DNA of 64,000 bases from S015-6 sp964384945. Lineage in GTDB: Bacteria > Desulfobacterota > DSWW01. The translations under genes were made by a program, and so were the position numbers. The notes below the pieces were generated by a model. That model saw only the letters and a list, made by a program, of their open reading frames with translations. It made no database searches and was not told the DNA's origin. This document shows, piece by piece, positions 26,094-34,712 of the stretch (positions are counted from its first letter, which is position 1; every line of letters starts with the position of its first letter). The stretch is from positions 1 through 64,000 of the forward strand of contig CAYLMK010000006.1 in NCBI GenBank assembly GCA_964384945.1. The letters are read 5' to 3'.

Positions 26094-26312
26094 GCAACGA
26101 ACGGCGAGGGCAAGTCGTCGTGCTGCATGTCTTGCTGCCGGTCTTCCCCGTTGTCACGCTCCTGGGTTCACTGTAGATTATCCCGACGTTCGATGGGGTG
26201 GCCACGACGAAATGCGGTTTTTTCGGAATGCTGATACAATATTCCTCCGTGCCCGAAATGCGCATTGCCCGTATCTCCGAAGCGACAGAGTGAATCCTGG
26301 CACAGGTGTGGA

Positions 26313-27200
26313 ATGTACACACGGGAAGACATCGAACACGATCTGACCGAACTCGGGCTGGGAGAGGGGGACATCGTTTTGGCGCGAGCCGGTTTGCGCT
26401 CCCTCGGCCCCATCCAAGGCGGCCGCGTCTCTCACGTAGTCATTCAGGCGCTGCTCAACGTTGTCGGCCCTCAGGGGACTGTCTTAGGATTGGCGCATAC
26501 CCAAGTAACGAAGGGTATCCACCGCAAGAAAGCCCAAGTCTTTCGCCGCGACACCCCTTGCATTACGGGCGGGCTGGCCGCCGCCATGTTGGGTTGGCCG
26601 GGTGCGCATCGCAGTACTCACCCTACCAACTCGGTGGTTGCCATTGGAAAGTACGCAGAATACCTTGTGGCGGACCACGACGAGAATTCCACCTGTTTTT
26701 CTTTCATGCGGAAGCTGGTCGACATCAATGCGAAGATGATGCACGCCGGATGCGACGAATCGAGCCCCGGATTCAGCACCGTGCATCTAACCTATGAGGC
26801 GTTGGGGCTGGCAAGAAAAAGCATTCTATCCGGTCTTTACGGAACCTATTATGAGAAGGATGGCGTCATCTTCTGGTTTGCCAAGCGGGATGTTCCAGGA
26901 TGCTCAAAGGGCTTTCGGAAATTCTACGATTTGTATCGTAAAGCCGGAATACTGCATGAAGGGGAACTTGGGGATGCGCAAGCCTACTTGATCAGCAGCG
27001 CATCCGTTGCATTCCAAGTAGAACAAGAAGCCGTGCGAAAAGATCCTGCATTCTCTCTGTGTGACGACTCTGATTGTTACAGCTGCAGAGGAACCAAATA
27101 CTTCAATTTCAGGGACATGCCTCGATACTACTTGCGACATCCGGGAAAACTGCGAAACGTGCTTCTCCGTCTGGGTGGGTTTGGGACGAGGACCGCATAG
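26313..27200 (+). CDS. AAC(3)-family N-acetyltransferase (YokD-like)
   Basis: A 295-residue protein of the aminoglycoside 3-N-acetyltransferase superfamily. DIVLARAGLRSLGPIQGG, VGPQGTVLGLAHT, STHPTNSVVAIGKYAEYLV and the HAGCDESSPGFSTVHL segment with an acidic and a histidine residue match the family. In polysaccharide clusters such proteins acetylate an amino sugar, so antibiotic resistance is unlikely. The insert YYEKDGVIFWFAKRDVPGCS and a CDDSDCYSCRG cluster are less usual. GC is markedly lower than in surrounding genes. The start ATG 26313 gives a natural N-terminus (MYTREDIEH). Confidence 0.8.
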   Translation: MYTREDIEHDLTELGLGEGDIVLARAGLRSLGPIQGGRVSHVVIQALLNVVGPQGTVLGLAHTQVTKGIHRKKAQVFRRDTPCITGGLAAAMLGWPGAHRSTHPTNSVVAIGKYAEYLVADHDENSTCFSFMRKLVDINAKMMHAGCDESSPGFSTVHLTYEALGLARKSILSGLYGTYYEKDGVIFWFAKRDVPGCSKGFRKFYDLYRKAGILHEGELGDAQAYLISSASVAFQVEQEAVRKDPAFSLCDDSDCYSCRGTKYFNFRDMPRYYLRHPGKLRNVLLRLGGFGTRTA

Positions 27201-27212
27201 CCAGCCTGGCGA

Positions 27213-28469
27213 ATGAAGATGGAATTCAACGTTACGACAGGCTTCGTCGACATCACCCCCGCCCGCCCCGTTCCATTGGCAGGTTGGAGGGAACGAAACG
27301 GGGTGTTTAGCGGGGTGGCAGATAGGCTGGAAGCAGCCGGCATCCTGCTGCGGGCGGGCGACGACCGTGTGTGCATACTGTCGGCGGATTTGTTGTACAT
27401 AGGGGAAGCGCTGTTTGATGGCGCTTACGATCGGGTACGATCCTTGGGTGGCGATAGCGTGGGCCTGCTTTTTGCTGCCTCCCACACCCACTTCGCCCCG
27501 AGTACAGATCCCACCAAGCCCCTTCTGGGCGCAACCGATCCCGCCTATCTGGAGTGGGTCATCGGGCAGGTCCGCCGGTTGATCGAGACTCTCTTCCGGG
27601 CGACTCCGGTCACCTCGACGCTTACCTATGCTACGGGACATACGGACCATTGTGTAAACCGGCGTAAGCGAGTTTGGCGCATGCAAGGGATTGTTCCGCG
27701 TCGTGAGGTTCGGCTCAGGCCCAATCCGCGAGGATTTCGCGATGAATGCATACGATTGATCCGGGTCGAATCGATACAGGGTTCCACCGCCGCCATCCTG
27801 TGGAACTACTCCTGTCATCCAGTCGCTTTTCCTCATCGTCACCAGGTCAGTGCGGACTACCCCGGCATCGTCCGAAAACGCTTCCGGCAGAACGCGTCGC
27901 GCGAGCTGCCGGTGCTTTTCCTCCAGGGGTTCTCGGGCGATCTTCGACCGCCCTCGTACCCCGGGAGTCCTTTCATGGAGGACGACAAGGCAGGCATCCT
28001 ACCGAAAAAGAGGCGATTCCGGGCCTTCAACGAAGAACAGTACCGAACGTGGGCCTCCTCGCTTACAGACAAGGTTCTCTCCGTCGAGAGCAGGGCAAAG
28101 CGTCGGCTCCTCGAACCCACACTGGAGTGGAAGGAGAGCAAAATTGACTTTCGTGAAATGTTTCAGGGCATAAGAACAAACTGCCCGCCGGTGCGCGCGG
28201 TTCGCCTTAGTATCGGCAAGGGACTGGAGGTGATCGGTCTCTCAGCGGAAGTGGCATCGCCCTATGTCAACGTGGTTCGCCGACGCTTCCCGGATGCAGA
28301 GATAGTTCCCGTCGGATGCGTTGGCCCCGTGTTCGGCTATCTGCCCAGCAATCAAATGCTCAAAGAAGGCGGTTTCGAATCTGAGGGGTTTCTGGAAGCG
28401 GTCGGCCTTGAAGGAAAGCTTTCCTCCGGAATAGAAGGAAGAATACGGGATCTGCTCAGAGCCCTATGA
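27213..28469 (+). CDS. Neutral ceramidase-like protein (N-terminal domain type)
   Basis: A 418-residue protein related to the N-terminal catalytic domain of neutral/alkaline non-lysosomal ceramidase. VTTGFVDITPARPVPLAGW, the zinc-site segment FAASHTHFAPST and NYSCHPVAFP (histidines that bind zinc in the family) are visible, with LFLQGFSGDLRPP later. No signal peptide is seen, unlike secreted ceramidases. Homologs occur in surface-polysaccharide clusters, where they are usually of unknown role. The next gene overlaps by an ATGA, so the two are coupled. Confidence 0.75.
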   Translation: MKMEFNVTTGFVDITPARPVPLAGWRERNGVFSGVADRLEAAGILLRAGDDRVCILSADLLYIGEALFDGAYDRVRSLGGDSVGLLFAASHTHFAPSTDPTKPLLGATDPAYLEWVIGQVRRLIETLFRATPVTSTLTYATGHTDHCVNRRKRVWRMQGIVPRREVRLRPNPRGFRDECIRLIRVESIQGSTAAILWNYSCHPVAFPHRHQVSADYPGIVRKRFRQNASRELPVLFLQGFSGDLRPPSYPGSPFMEDDKAGILPKKRRFRAFNEEQYRTWASSLTDKVLSVESRAKRRLLEPTLEWKESKIDFREMFQGIRTNCPPVRAVRLSIGKGLEVIGLSAEVASPYVNVVRRRFPDAEIVPVGCVGPVFGYLPSNQMLKEGGFESEGFLEAVGLEGKLSSGIEGRIRDLLRAL

Positions 28470-29662
28470 CCCAATGCTTCCTCTGGGAAGCTCCATTGAC
28501 GAGCAGAATGAAAATGCTTCACTATACCTTTCTGCTGCCCATCGGCGCCTTCGGCGGCATGGAAATCCAGATGGTAAAGCGTGCCGCCGACGCGATCCTG
28601 CGAGGCGAGTCGTCCCTTTTCGTGGGACAACCTGCCAGCCGCACCGTGAGGTTCGCCGCATCCCTGGGAATCCCGGTCGAGTCCATCCGGGTCAGGGTCG
28701 ACTACGTAGATCTGGTTGCGGCCTGGCGGCTCGGCAAGATCCTGAAGGCTCGCGATTCAAACATTTGTGTTGTGGGAGCCTCGAAGCACTTAAGTCTCGC
28801 GGTTCTGGCCAGGAAGCTCGTGCTGCCCGATCTGGCGGTTGTCTTTTACCAGCAACTCCACGGAAGCAGGAAGAAGAGGGACCCCTTTCACGACTGGGTG
28901 TACCGAAACCTGGACGGCGCGATCGTACTCACGAAGAAGCTGAAGCTAAGCTTGGTTGACAGGACGGTTTTGCCCGGTGAGAAAATCGAGGTCGTCCCGT
29001 ACGGCGTCGACGTGGAGGCCTTCGACCCCGTGAAACACAACAAGCGGGAAGACCGGAGAAAGTTCGATCTTCCGGAGGAGGGCCTTTTGGTCGGGCTGGT
29101 CGGGAGGATCGAAGAGGCAAAGGGACAGGCCGTTGCCATCGAGGCCTTCGCAAAGGCGGGGATCCCCGATTCCATGCTCGTCATCTGCGGGGCGGAGCAG
29201 CAGAAAGGCTACCTGGACCGGCTGAGAGAACAGGCCAGGGAACTGCGGATCGAACAGTCGGTCCGCTTCCTCCCGTTCACGACCGAGATCCCCTCTCTGA
29301 TGAACGCCTTCGACATCTCACTCCTACCCTCCCGGGGGGAGACCTTCGGTCTGGTCGTGATCGAGGCGATGGCTGCAGGCATTCCGGTGATCGGTACCGA
29401 TGCGGAGGGCGTACCGGAGATCATCGACCATCAGCGGAACGGAATCCTCGTGCCGCCCGGCGAGAGCGATGCCCTGGCAGGCGCCATGCGGCTTCTGGCG
29501 GAGGACGACGGGCTTCGGGAACGGCTGGGGAGACAGGCCAGGCAGGATGTTATGGAACGATACGACTATACGAGGCAGACGGAGAAGTTCTTTCAGTACT
29601 GCAGGGCCGTCTACGAAGCGCGGCAGGGGCGGACCGGAATAGGTCGGGGCCCGCGGCCATGA
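28466..29662 (+). CDS. Glycosyltransferase, GT4 family
   Basis: A 398-residue GT4. GGMEIQMVKRAADAIL lies in the N-terminal domain, KIEVVPYGVDVEAFDP between the domains, VGLVGRIEEAKGQAVAIEAF and the retaining-GT motif ETFGLVVIEAMAAGIPVIGT near residues 291-311. The ATG at 28466 overlaps the previous stop; an alternative ATG at 28508 gives a start (MKMLHYTFLLP) closer to the family. It builds a surface glycan; the donor is unknown. The next gene overlaps by four bases. Confidence 0.88.
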   Translation: MTQCFLWEAPLTSRMKMLHYTFLLPIGAFGGMEIQMVKRAADAILRGESSLFVGQPASRTVRFAASLGIPVESIRVRVDYVDLVAAWRLGKILKARDSNICVVGASKHLSLAVLARKLVLPDLAVVFYQQLHGSRKKRDPFHDWVYRNLDGAIVLTKKLKLSLVDRTVLPGEKIEVVPYGVDVEAFDPVKHNKREDRRKFDLPEEGLLVGLVGRIEEAKGQAVAIEAFAKAGIPDSMLVICGAEQQKGYLDRLREQARELRIEQSVRFLPFTTEIPSLMNAFDISLLPSRGETFGLVVIEAMAAGIPVIGTDAEGVPEIIDHQRNGILVPPGESDALAGAMRLLAEDDGLRERLGRQARQDVMERYDYTRQTEKFFQYCRAVYEARQGRTGIGRGPRP

Positions 29663-30735
29663 AGATCCACTTCACCGGCGACGGAAGGCAGAGCTTCGAC
29701 CGGACGCGGTACCTGTGGGGTGCGCTGATCAAGAACTACCACAGCGTCAGCAAATCGAGGCGATGGAAACCGCCGCCGAAAGGCTGCCAAATCTGGTTTC
29801 ACGACGTGGAGTACCAGTTCCCCTTCGCCGAGCACCTGAGAGAACGCCTGCATGGCTTTCCCGGGGCCCTCGTCTTCTACCGCACGGACGACACGCCGGA
29901 CTTCCCCTTCCACAAGATCCCGGAAGGCCTCCTTTCCAGGGCACGCCTCTTTCTCGCAAGCCACTGGACCGCGGACGTCTCTGCCGTGCCCGAGCCTTTC
30001 CGGGACCGATGGGGCTACATTCAGCCGATCCTCAAGCCTCTTTCTCCCCACACGGGCTTGCCTCTTCGTGAGAGAAGACAGGCGGTCGTCTTCTACGGCG
30101 TCCGTACCGGCGGCAAGAACCTCTCCGGAGGCCGCAACAGCCGGGAGGAAGCCGTTCGCATCCTTCGCGGCAGCCCGCTCCCTTTCGAAGGGGGATTTGT
30201 CGATGGAGGCGCGCAATACCCGACTCCACAGGAGCTCCTCGTCCCCAGGCTCTCAAAGCGGGAGTATTTCCGACGATTGGCAAATACCTCGATCTGCCTT
30301 TGCCTGTGGGGCCACTGTCCGCTCACATATCGCTTCTTCGAGGGCCTCTCACGCCGAAGCCTCGTGGTGACCCAGACGCTCGAAGGCCTTCGCTTCGCGC
30401 GGGCGGGCCTGAAGCCGGGCGTTCATTACGTCGAGATCCGGGCGGACCTTTCCGACATGCTCGAAAAGCTCGATTACTACCTGACCCATATCGGTGAGGC
30501 CCAGCAGATCGCCGATGCGGGCCATGCGCTCTTCGCCTCCCATTTCGCCTTCCGGGGACTGGACTTCCCTCAGCCCCTCTTTGAGGAGATCCGAGGCACC
30601 TGGCAGGGATTGCTGGAAGAGGTGCATGAGCCGACCTTGCGGGCGCGGGCGTTGCGCCGGGCCCTCCCCTGGATCCGCAACCTCCCGACGGACAGACCCT
30701 CACAATCGAAGGGTTCGTTGAAGCCAGCCGGATGA
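29659..30735 (+). CDS. Glycosyltransferase-like hypothetical protein
   Basis: A 358-residue cytoplasmic protein. LCLWGHCPLTYRFFEGLSRR followed by SLVVTQTLEGLRFAR resembles the C-terminal donor-site region of GT-B enzymes (exostosin or GT1-like), where a conserved acidic residue in FFEGL would bind nucleotide sugar. The N-terminal half (YLWGALIKNYHSVSKS, WFHDVEYQFPFAEHLRERL) is not familiar. It is coupled to the preceding GT4 gene by an ATGA overlap, which supports a role in glycan assembly. Family assignment is tentative. Confidence 0.6.
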   Translation: MKIHFTGDGRQSFDRTRYLWGALIKNYHSVSKSRRWKPPPKGCQIWFHDVEYQFPFAEHLRERLHGFPGALVFYRTDDTPDFPFHKIPEGLLSRARLFLASHWTADVSAVPEPFRDRWGYIQPILKPLSPHTGLPLRERRQAVVFYGVRTGGKNLSGGRNSREEAVRILRGSPLPFEGGFVDGGAQYPTPQELLVPRLSKREYFRRLANTSICLCLWGHCPLTYRFFEGLSRRSLVVTQTLEGLRFARAGLKPGVHYVEIRADLSDMLEKLDYYLTHIGEAQQIADAGHALFASHFAFRGLDFPQPLFEEIRGTWQGLLEEVHEPTLRARALRRALPWIRNLPTDRPSQSKGSLKPAG

Positions 30736-30750
30736 GCGGGGCTGCCACCC

Positions 30751-31848
30751 TCAGGCAAGGCCGAGCGTCTTGCGGTACACGGCCAGGGTCTCGCGGGCCG
30801 TCCGCTCCCAGGTGAATTCCTTGACCCGCTCGAGGCCTTTGCGGACGTATGCGTCGCGGAGCCGGGGCTCCTCCAGCAATCGGAGCATCCCGCGAACGAT
30901 CGAGTCCACATCCAGGGGATCGACGAGCAGGGCCGCGTCACCGGCCACCTCGGGCAGGGATGTCACGTTCGAGGTGAGCACCGGCGTACCGCAGGCCATG
31001 GCCTCCAGGACCGGCATGCCGAATCCTTCGTAGAGGCTCGGAAAGAGAAAGGCGAGCGCGCCGGAGTAGAGCGCGGGGAGGTCCTCCTGACTCACGTAAC
31101 CCGCCAAGTGGACCGCCTCGCTCAAGTTGAACCGCTCGATCGTCCGGAACACTTCCTCAGCGCCCGGCCCCGGCGTTCCCGCAAGGACGAACTGGACGAC
31201 CTCGGCCGACTGCTTCCTCACCTCTGCAAAGGCCTCCAGCGAGCGGCGGAGGTTCTTCTTTGTCTCGATCCGCCCTACGTGCAGCAAGTAAGGCGTAGGG
31301 ATCCCGTACCTCGCCCGCACGGCCCTTACCTCTTCTCCACCGATCGAGCGAGCCGGAACATCCACCCCAAGGGGAACGACGTCGATCCTCTCCTCCGGAA
31401 TCGAATAGAATCTCAGGATATCCGCCTTGGTGTATGCCGAATCCGCGATGATGCGGTCCGCACGGGCCATGATGTCGGCATAGAGCCGAAACTTCCTCTC
31501 CGGATGCCGGGTGCCCGAGTACAGGTTGCTGTGCTGGGGGAGATCGTGGATCGTCACCACGTTCTTGACCCTCGGGGAATCATACATGCGGGCGTCAAGC
31601 CCGTGGAAGAGATCCACCCTTTTCGTAAAAAAGAGATTCAGGGGCTCCTGGATGATCTTCGTCCGGAAGTTGTGCTGGTGCACCCGATGGAAATAGCGCC
31701 TGTCCTTCCACCTGGACAATCGGTAGCAAAGCGTGTAGCGGTTCTCCCGGTCGAGCGCGGCGATGTGGTCGATGAGCCGGATCCCGTAGACCGCCACCCC
31801 GGTCGGCGCCTTCTTCGCCAGGTTGGATGCGTCGAGCGCAACGTGCAT
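30751..31848 (-). CDS. Glycosyltransferase, GT4 family
   Basis: A 365-residue GT4. It starts MHVALDASNLAKKAPTGVAV, with DLFHGLDARMYDSP, RIDVVPLGVDVPARSI, LLHVGRIETKKNLRRSLEAF and the donor-site motif PSLYEGFGMPVLEAMACGTP. FTWERTARETLAVYRK ends the protein as in mannosyl/rhamnosyl transferases. The ATG at 31848 is chosen from the homologous start. It follows the GT9 gene by 20 bases and is the last gene of the long minus-strand array. Confidence 0.92.
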   Translation of the reverse strand: MHVALDASNLAKKAPTGVAVYGIRLIDHIAALDRENRYTLCYRLSRWKDRRYFHRVHQHNFRTKIIQEPLNLFFTKRVDLFHGLDARMYDSPRVKNVVTIHDLPQHSNLYSGTRHPERKFRLYADIMARADRIIADSAYTKADILRFYSIPEERIDVVPLGVDVPARSIGGEEVRAVRARYGIPTPYLLHVGRIETKKNLRRSLEAFAEVRKQSAEVVQFVLAGTPGPGAEEVFRTIERFNLSEAVHLAGYVSQEDLPALYSGALAFLFPSLYEGFGMPVLEAMACGTPVLTSNVTSLPEVAGDAALLVDPLDVDSIVRGMLRLLEEPRLRDAYVRKGLERVKEFTWERTARETLAVYRKTLGLA

Positions 31849-31868
31849 GCCTTCTCCGGAGCCTGCCC

Positions 31869-32981
31869 TTACCTCGCAGGGGCCAGTAGTTCGAGCGCCC
31901 GCTGCAGAACCGCCTCGGGCCGGATCGTTTCCAGGCAGTTGTGACGTTCGCAGCGGTCCCGTGTGCACCGGGGACAAAGCTCCCCGTCCGGGACAAACAC
32001 GTTTTCCGGCTGCCCGTAAGGGCCCCATCGGTGCGGCCCTGCCGAAAGGTACGGGCTGAAGATCCCGATCACCTTCGTGCCGAGCGCATCGGCCAGATGA
32101 AGGGGACCGGTCGAGTTGGTGACAACCAGCGATGCCGACGAAAGAAGGGCCGCCAGTTGCTCCAAGTCAAGTTCTCCACAGAGGTCCGTGCCCCCTGCGT
32201 CCATGCAGGATCTCACTCGATCCACCACGGGGCGGTCCCGGCCGCTGCCGGTGAGAACCACCGGTATCCCTCGCTTCCGCATTTCCCTGCCGAGGGACCC
32301 GAAGTGCTCCGGCGGCCAGTTCAAGGAAGAGCCTCCCGAGCCCGGATGGAGCACCAGGAAGCCTTCCCTGGAAGCATCAATCCCCTTGGCTGCGAGCAGC
32401 GCGGCGACCTCCTTGCGCAACCGGTCCGGGATCTCCAGGCCTGCGGCGACCTGGCCAATGGGGACCCCGACCCCTTCGAGAAGCTTGAGATTCAGGTCCC
32501 GCTCGTGCATACCTGCCTTCTTCCGGTGGAGCCGGATCCTCCGGTTGAACAAGGGGGAGAAGTAACGGTAAAGCGTTCCCGCGCGGACGGGCACGCGCGC
32601 GAGAAAGGCGGCCAGCGCGAGCCTCGGGACCGGAAACAGATGGACCGCAAGGTCGTATTGCTGCGACCGCAGGAACCTTGCCAGGGCGAAGAGGCCCGGC
32701 AGGCCGGGATACCTGTCGGCGATGATGGCGGAGGCGTTTCTCTGCAGCCTCGCCACGGGAACCGCGTACGGGCTGACGAAAAGGTCGACCTGCGCCTCGG
32801 GGAGAAAGGCCTTCAGTGCCTCGACCACGGGCAGCGAAAGAACCAGATCACCGAGCCGGTCGGTCCGAAAGACAACGATCTTCTTCCAGCTCTTCTTGTC
32901 CGTGTCGTTACGCAATTCCGAAGCCGCGGGCGTCCCGAGGGAAGTCGGATTCTTCAGCCCCTGGATCCTTTCGCACCGCAT
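31869..32981 (-). CDS. Glycosyltransferase family 9 (heptosyltransferase-like)
   Basis: A 370-residue GT9. KKIVVFRTDRLGDLVLSLPV is the canonical N-terminus; LVLHPGSGGSSLNWPPEHFG, LVVTNSTGPLHLADALGTKV and FVPDGELCPRCTRDRCERHN are family marks (ADP-heptose:LPS heptosyltransferase). The cysteines in the last stretch are common in this group. It would add heptose to the lipopolysaccharide core at the inner face of the membrane. The ATG at 32981 overlaps the upstream nucleotidyltransferase gene by 28 bases; the true start may lie slightly downstream. Confidence 0.88.
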   Translation of the reverse strand: MRCERIQGLKNPTSLGTPAASELRNDTDKKSWKKIVVFRTDRLGDLVLSLPVVEALKAFLPEAQVDLFVSPYAVPVARLQRNASAIIADRYPGLPGLFALARFLRSQQYDLAVHLFPVPRLALAAFLARVPVRAGTLYRYFSPLFNRRIRLHRKKAGMHERDLNLKLLEGVGVPIGQVAAGLEIPDRLRKEVAALLAAKGIDASREGFLVLHPGSGGSSLNWPPEHFGSLGREMRKRGIPVVLTGSGRDRPVVDRVRSCMDAGGTDLCGELDLEQLAALLSSASLVVTNSTGPLHLADALGTKVIGIFSPYLSAGPHRWGPYGQPENVFVPDGELCPRCTRDRCERHNCLETIRPEAVLQRALELLAPAR

Positions 32982-33718
32982 CCCTCCGTGAGGGCATCGA
33001 TCCTCATCTGCCCCTTCTCGATCATCCTTTGGAGCCTCTCGTAACGGGCCGGCGTGCCCAGATCCGTCCAGAATCCCGTCATCTCGTACCCCAGAATACG
33101 TTCGCCGGCCCGGAGCATGTCGACGTACACATCGATGATGCTGAAGGGGCCCTGCCGCCGGTCCATGTGATGGAAGACCTCGGGCTCGAGGACATGGATG
33201 CCGGTGAACATGAGCCGGTTCCACGGCCCGGAGCGTCCGGGAAGCCTGCCCAGGATCTGCCGGACGAGCCCGTAGCCGTCCGTCTCGATCACGCCGTACC
33301 GTTCCGCCTCCGGGTCCCGGCGGAGCACCAGGGTCACGACCGCGCTGTTTTCCCGATGGAATCGAAACACGTCGTGCAGGTTGAGCTCCACGAGGATGTC
33401 CGCATTCATGACCAGAAAGGCTCCCCCCAGCAGGTGGGGGGCGGCCTTCTGAATGCCCCCGCCCGTACCGAGCAGATGCCTCTCCCAGGAGTAGTGCACG
33501 CGGAGACCCCATTGCCCGCCGTCCCCCACGTATTCCCGGATCATCCCCCCGAGATGGTGGAGGTTGACGACGACCTCCTCGACACCGCAACTTCTCAGGT
33601 AGCGGAGGATATGGAAGAGCAGGGGCTTGCCCGCAACCGAGATCAAGGGTTTCGGCAGGCTGTCGGTCAGGGGGCGAAGCCTCTCTCCGCGGCCCGCTGC
33701 GAGAACCATGGCCCTCAC
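32954..33718 (-). CDS. Sugar-1-phosphate nucleotidyltransferase (MurU/HddC-like)
   Basis: A 254-residue nucleotidyltransferase. MVLAAGRGERLRPLTDSLPK is the nucleotide-binding signature, with GKPLLFHILRYLRSCGV, the acceptor strand NADILVELNL and FWTDLGTPARYERL. It probably activates heptose, mannose or MurNAc phosphate with GTP, CTP or UTP. The GTG at 33718 has GGAGG seven bases before it and overlaps the polyprenyl-synthase-like gene by four bases (GTGA). Being next to GT9 favours an ADP- or GDP-heptose role, but specificity is not readable. Confidence 0.85.
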   Translation of the reverse strand: MRAMVLAAGRGERLRPLTDSLPKPLISVAGKPLLFHILRYLRSCGVEEVVVNLHHLGGMIREYVGDGGQWGLRVHYSWERHLLGTGGGIQKAAPHLLGGAFLVMNADILVELNLHDVFRFHRENSAVVTLVLRRDPEAERYGVIETDGYGLVRQILGRLPGRSGPWNRLMFTGIHVLEPEVFHHMDRRQGPFSIIDVYVDMLRAGERILGYEMTGFWTDLGTPARYERLQRMIEKGQMRIDALTEGCGAKGSRG

Positions 33719-34710
33719 GAAGTCCCCTCCTGCCCCGGAGAAGAAAGAGAACGAGCGAACGAGCGGAACCAACCGAGTTCCTCCGTATCCGGAAACCGGT
33801 CCAGCCGCCGCAGGGCCTGCTCGAGGAAGCCGGAGGCGGTACGCCTCGATCCGGCCAGACAGCCCTGCGCGTCCAGCAGCGCCCGCAGCCCCGCGATGTC
33901 CTCGCCGCCGGACGCCGAGGAAAGCTGCCGGTCCGCCCGCTCCCATGCGCCCTTCCCCTCCTTCTCCCAGAGCAGGATCAGGGGATGGCAGAATCTTGCG
34001 TCCGGCGGAAAATGCAGGCCTTCCCGGGAGGCGCGCTCCCACAGCGACAGGTCCTCGAGGATCCTGACCGCCCTGCCCAGCAGGAAGCCGCATCCGGCCA
34101 GGCCTTCCTCCTCTTGCGCGGATGCATTTCCGAGGAGGCCGCCCACGCGAAGACTCAGGGCGAGCAGCAGCGACACCTTGTCCGCCACGACCTCGAAGCA
34201 CTCCGCCGCCTCGACCCGGTCGAGTTCCCCGGACAGGCTGACGAGCCGTGCCTGCGCCTCGGCGCTCTCGATCGAGGTCCGGATGTGCTCCCGGATGATC
34301 CGGGGCTCCCCGTCTTCCACGATGAAGTCGGATGCCTTGGAGAAGAAGAAATCCCCGAGCAGGATGTCCAGGGCCTCTCGGCGATGGTATTCCGGGTCCG
34401 CATTCTCCTGCGCCCTGCGGGCCCGGCCGAGGCGGTCGTGCAGAAGGGAGGCCATGTGAATCATGTGGATGCTTGCCGCCAGGCGAAGAGGCCGACCCCC
34501 GGTGCATCCATAATGCCGTGCCAACAGCAGAACCAGAAAAGGGCGCAGAGGCTCCCGACCCAGAAGGCCGGAAAGTCCGAACCCATCCGCATCCCAGAAG
34601 GGCCGCAGGGTCTCCGGGAGGGCTTGTTTGACAACGTCGTGGACCTGTTCCAGTTCCGCCCGTGCCCAGGGAGGCATGGAAATCGCCGAGGCAAGCATAC
34701 CCGTTCCCAT
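33715..34710 (-). CDS. Degenerate polyprenyl synthetase-like protein
   Basis: A 331-residue helical protein of the trans-prenyl-diphosphate synthase fold. PLRPFLVLLLARHYG matches the start of the fold and ILLGDFFFSKASDF the GDxLxxxA segment. The catalytic Asp-rich motifs are broken: LLHDRLGRARRA stands where LLHDDxxD is expected, and RILEDLSLW replaces the second DDxxD. It therefore probably lacks synthase activity and may be a structural partner or have a new role. It lies two bases after the AIR-synthase-like gene and overlaps the nucleotidyltransferase gene. Confidence 0.65.
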   Translation of the reverse strand: MGTGMLASAISMPPWARAELEQVHDVVKQALPETLRPFWDADGFGLSGLLGREPLRPFLVLLLARHYGCTGGRPLRLAASIHMIHMASLLHDRLGRARRAQENADPEYHRREALDILLGDFFFSKASDFIVEDGEPRIIREHIRTSIESAEAQARLVSLSGELDRVEAAECFEVVADKVSLLLALSLRVGGLLGNASAQEEEGLAGCGFLLGRAVRILEDLSLWERASREGLHFPPDARFCHPLILLWEKEGKGAWERADRQLSSASGGEDIAGLRALLDAQGCLAGSRRTASGFLEQALRRLDRFPDTEELGWFRSFARSLSSPGQEGTS

Positions 34711-34712
34711 TC

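Noticed and set aside
26313..27200. Aminoglycoside resistance gene
   Set aside because: Although AAC(3)-like, its glycan-cluster context fits sugar acetylation; no resistance island signs nearby.
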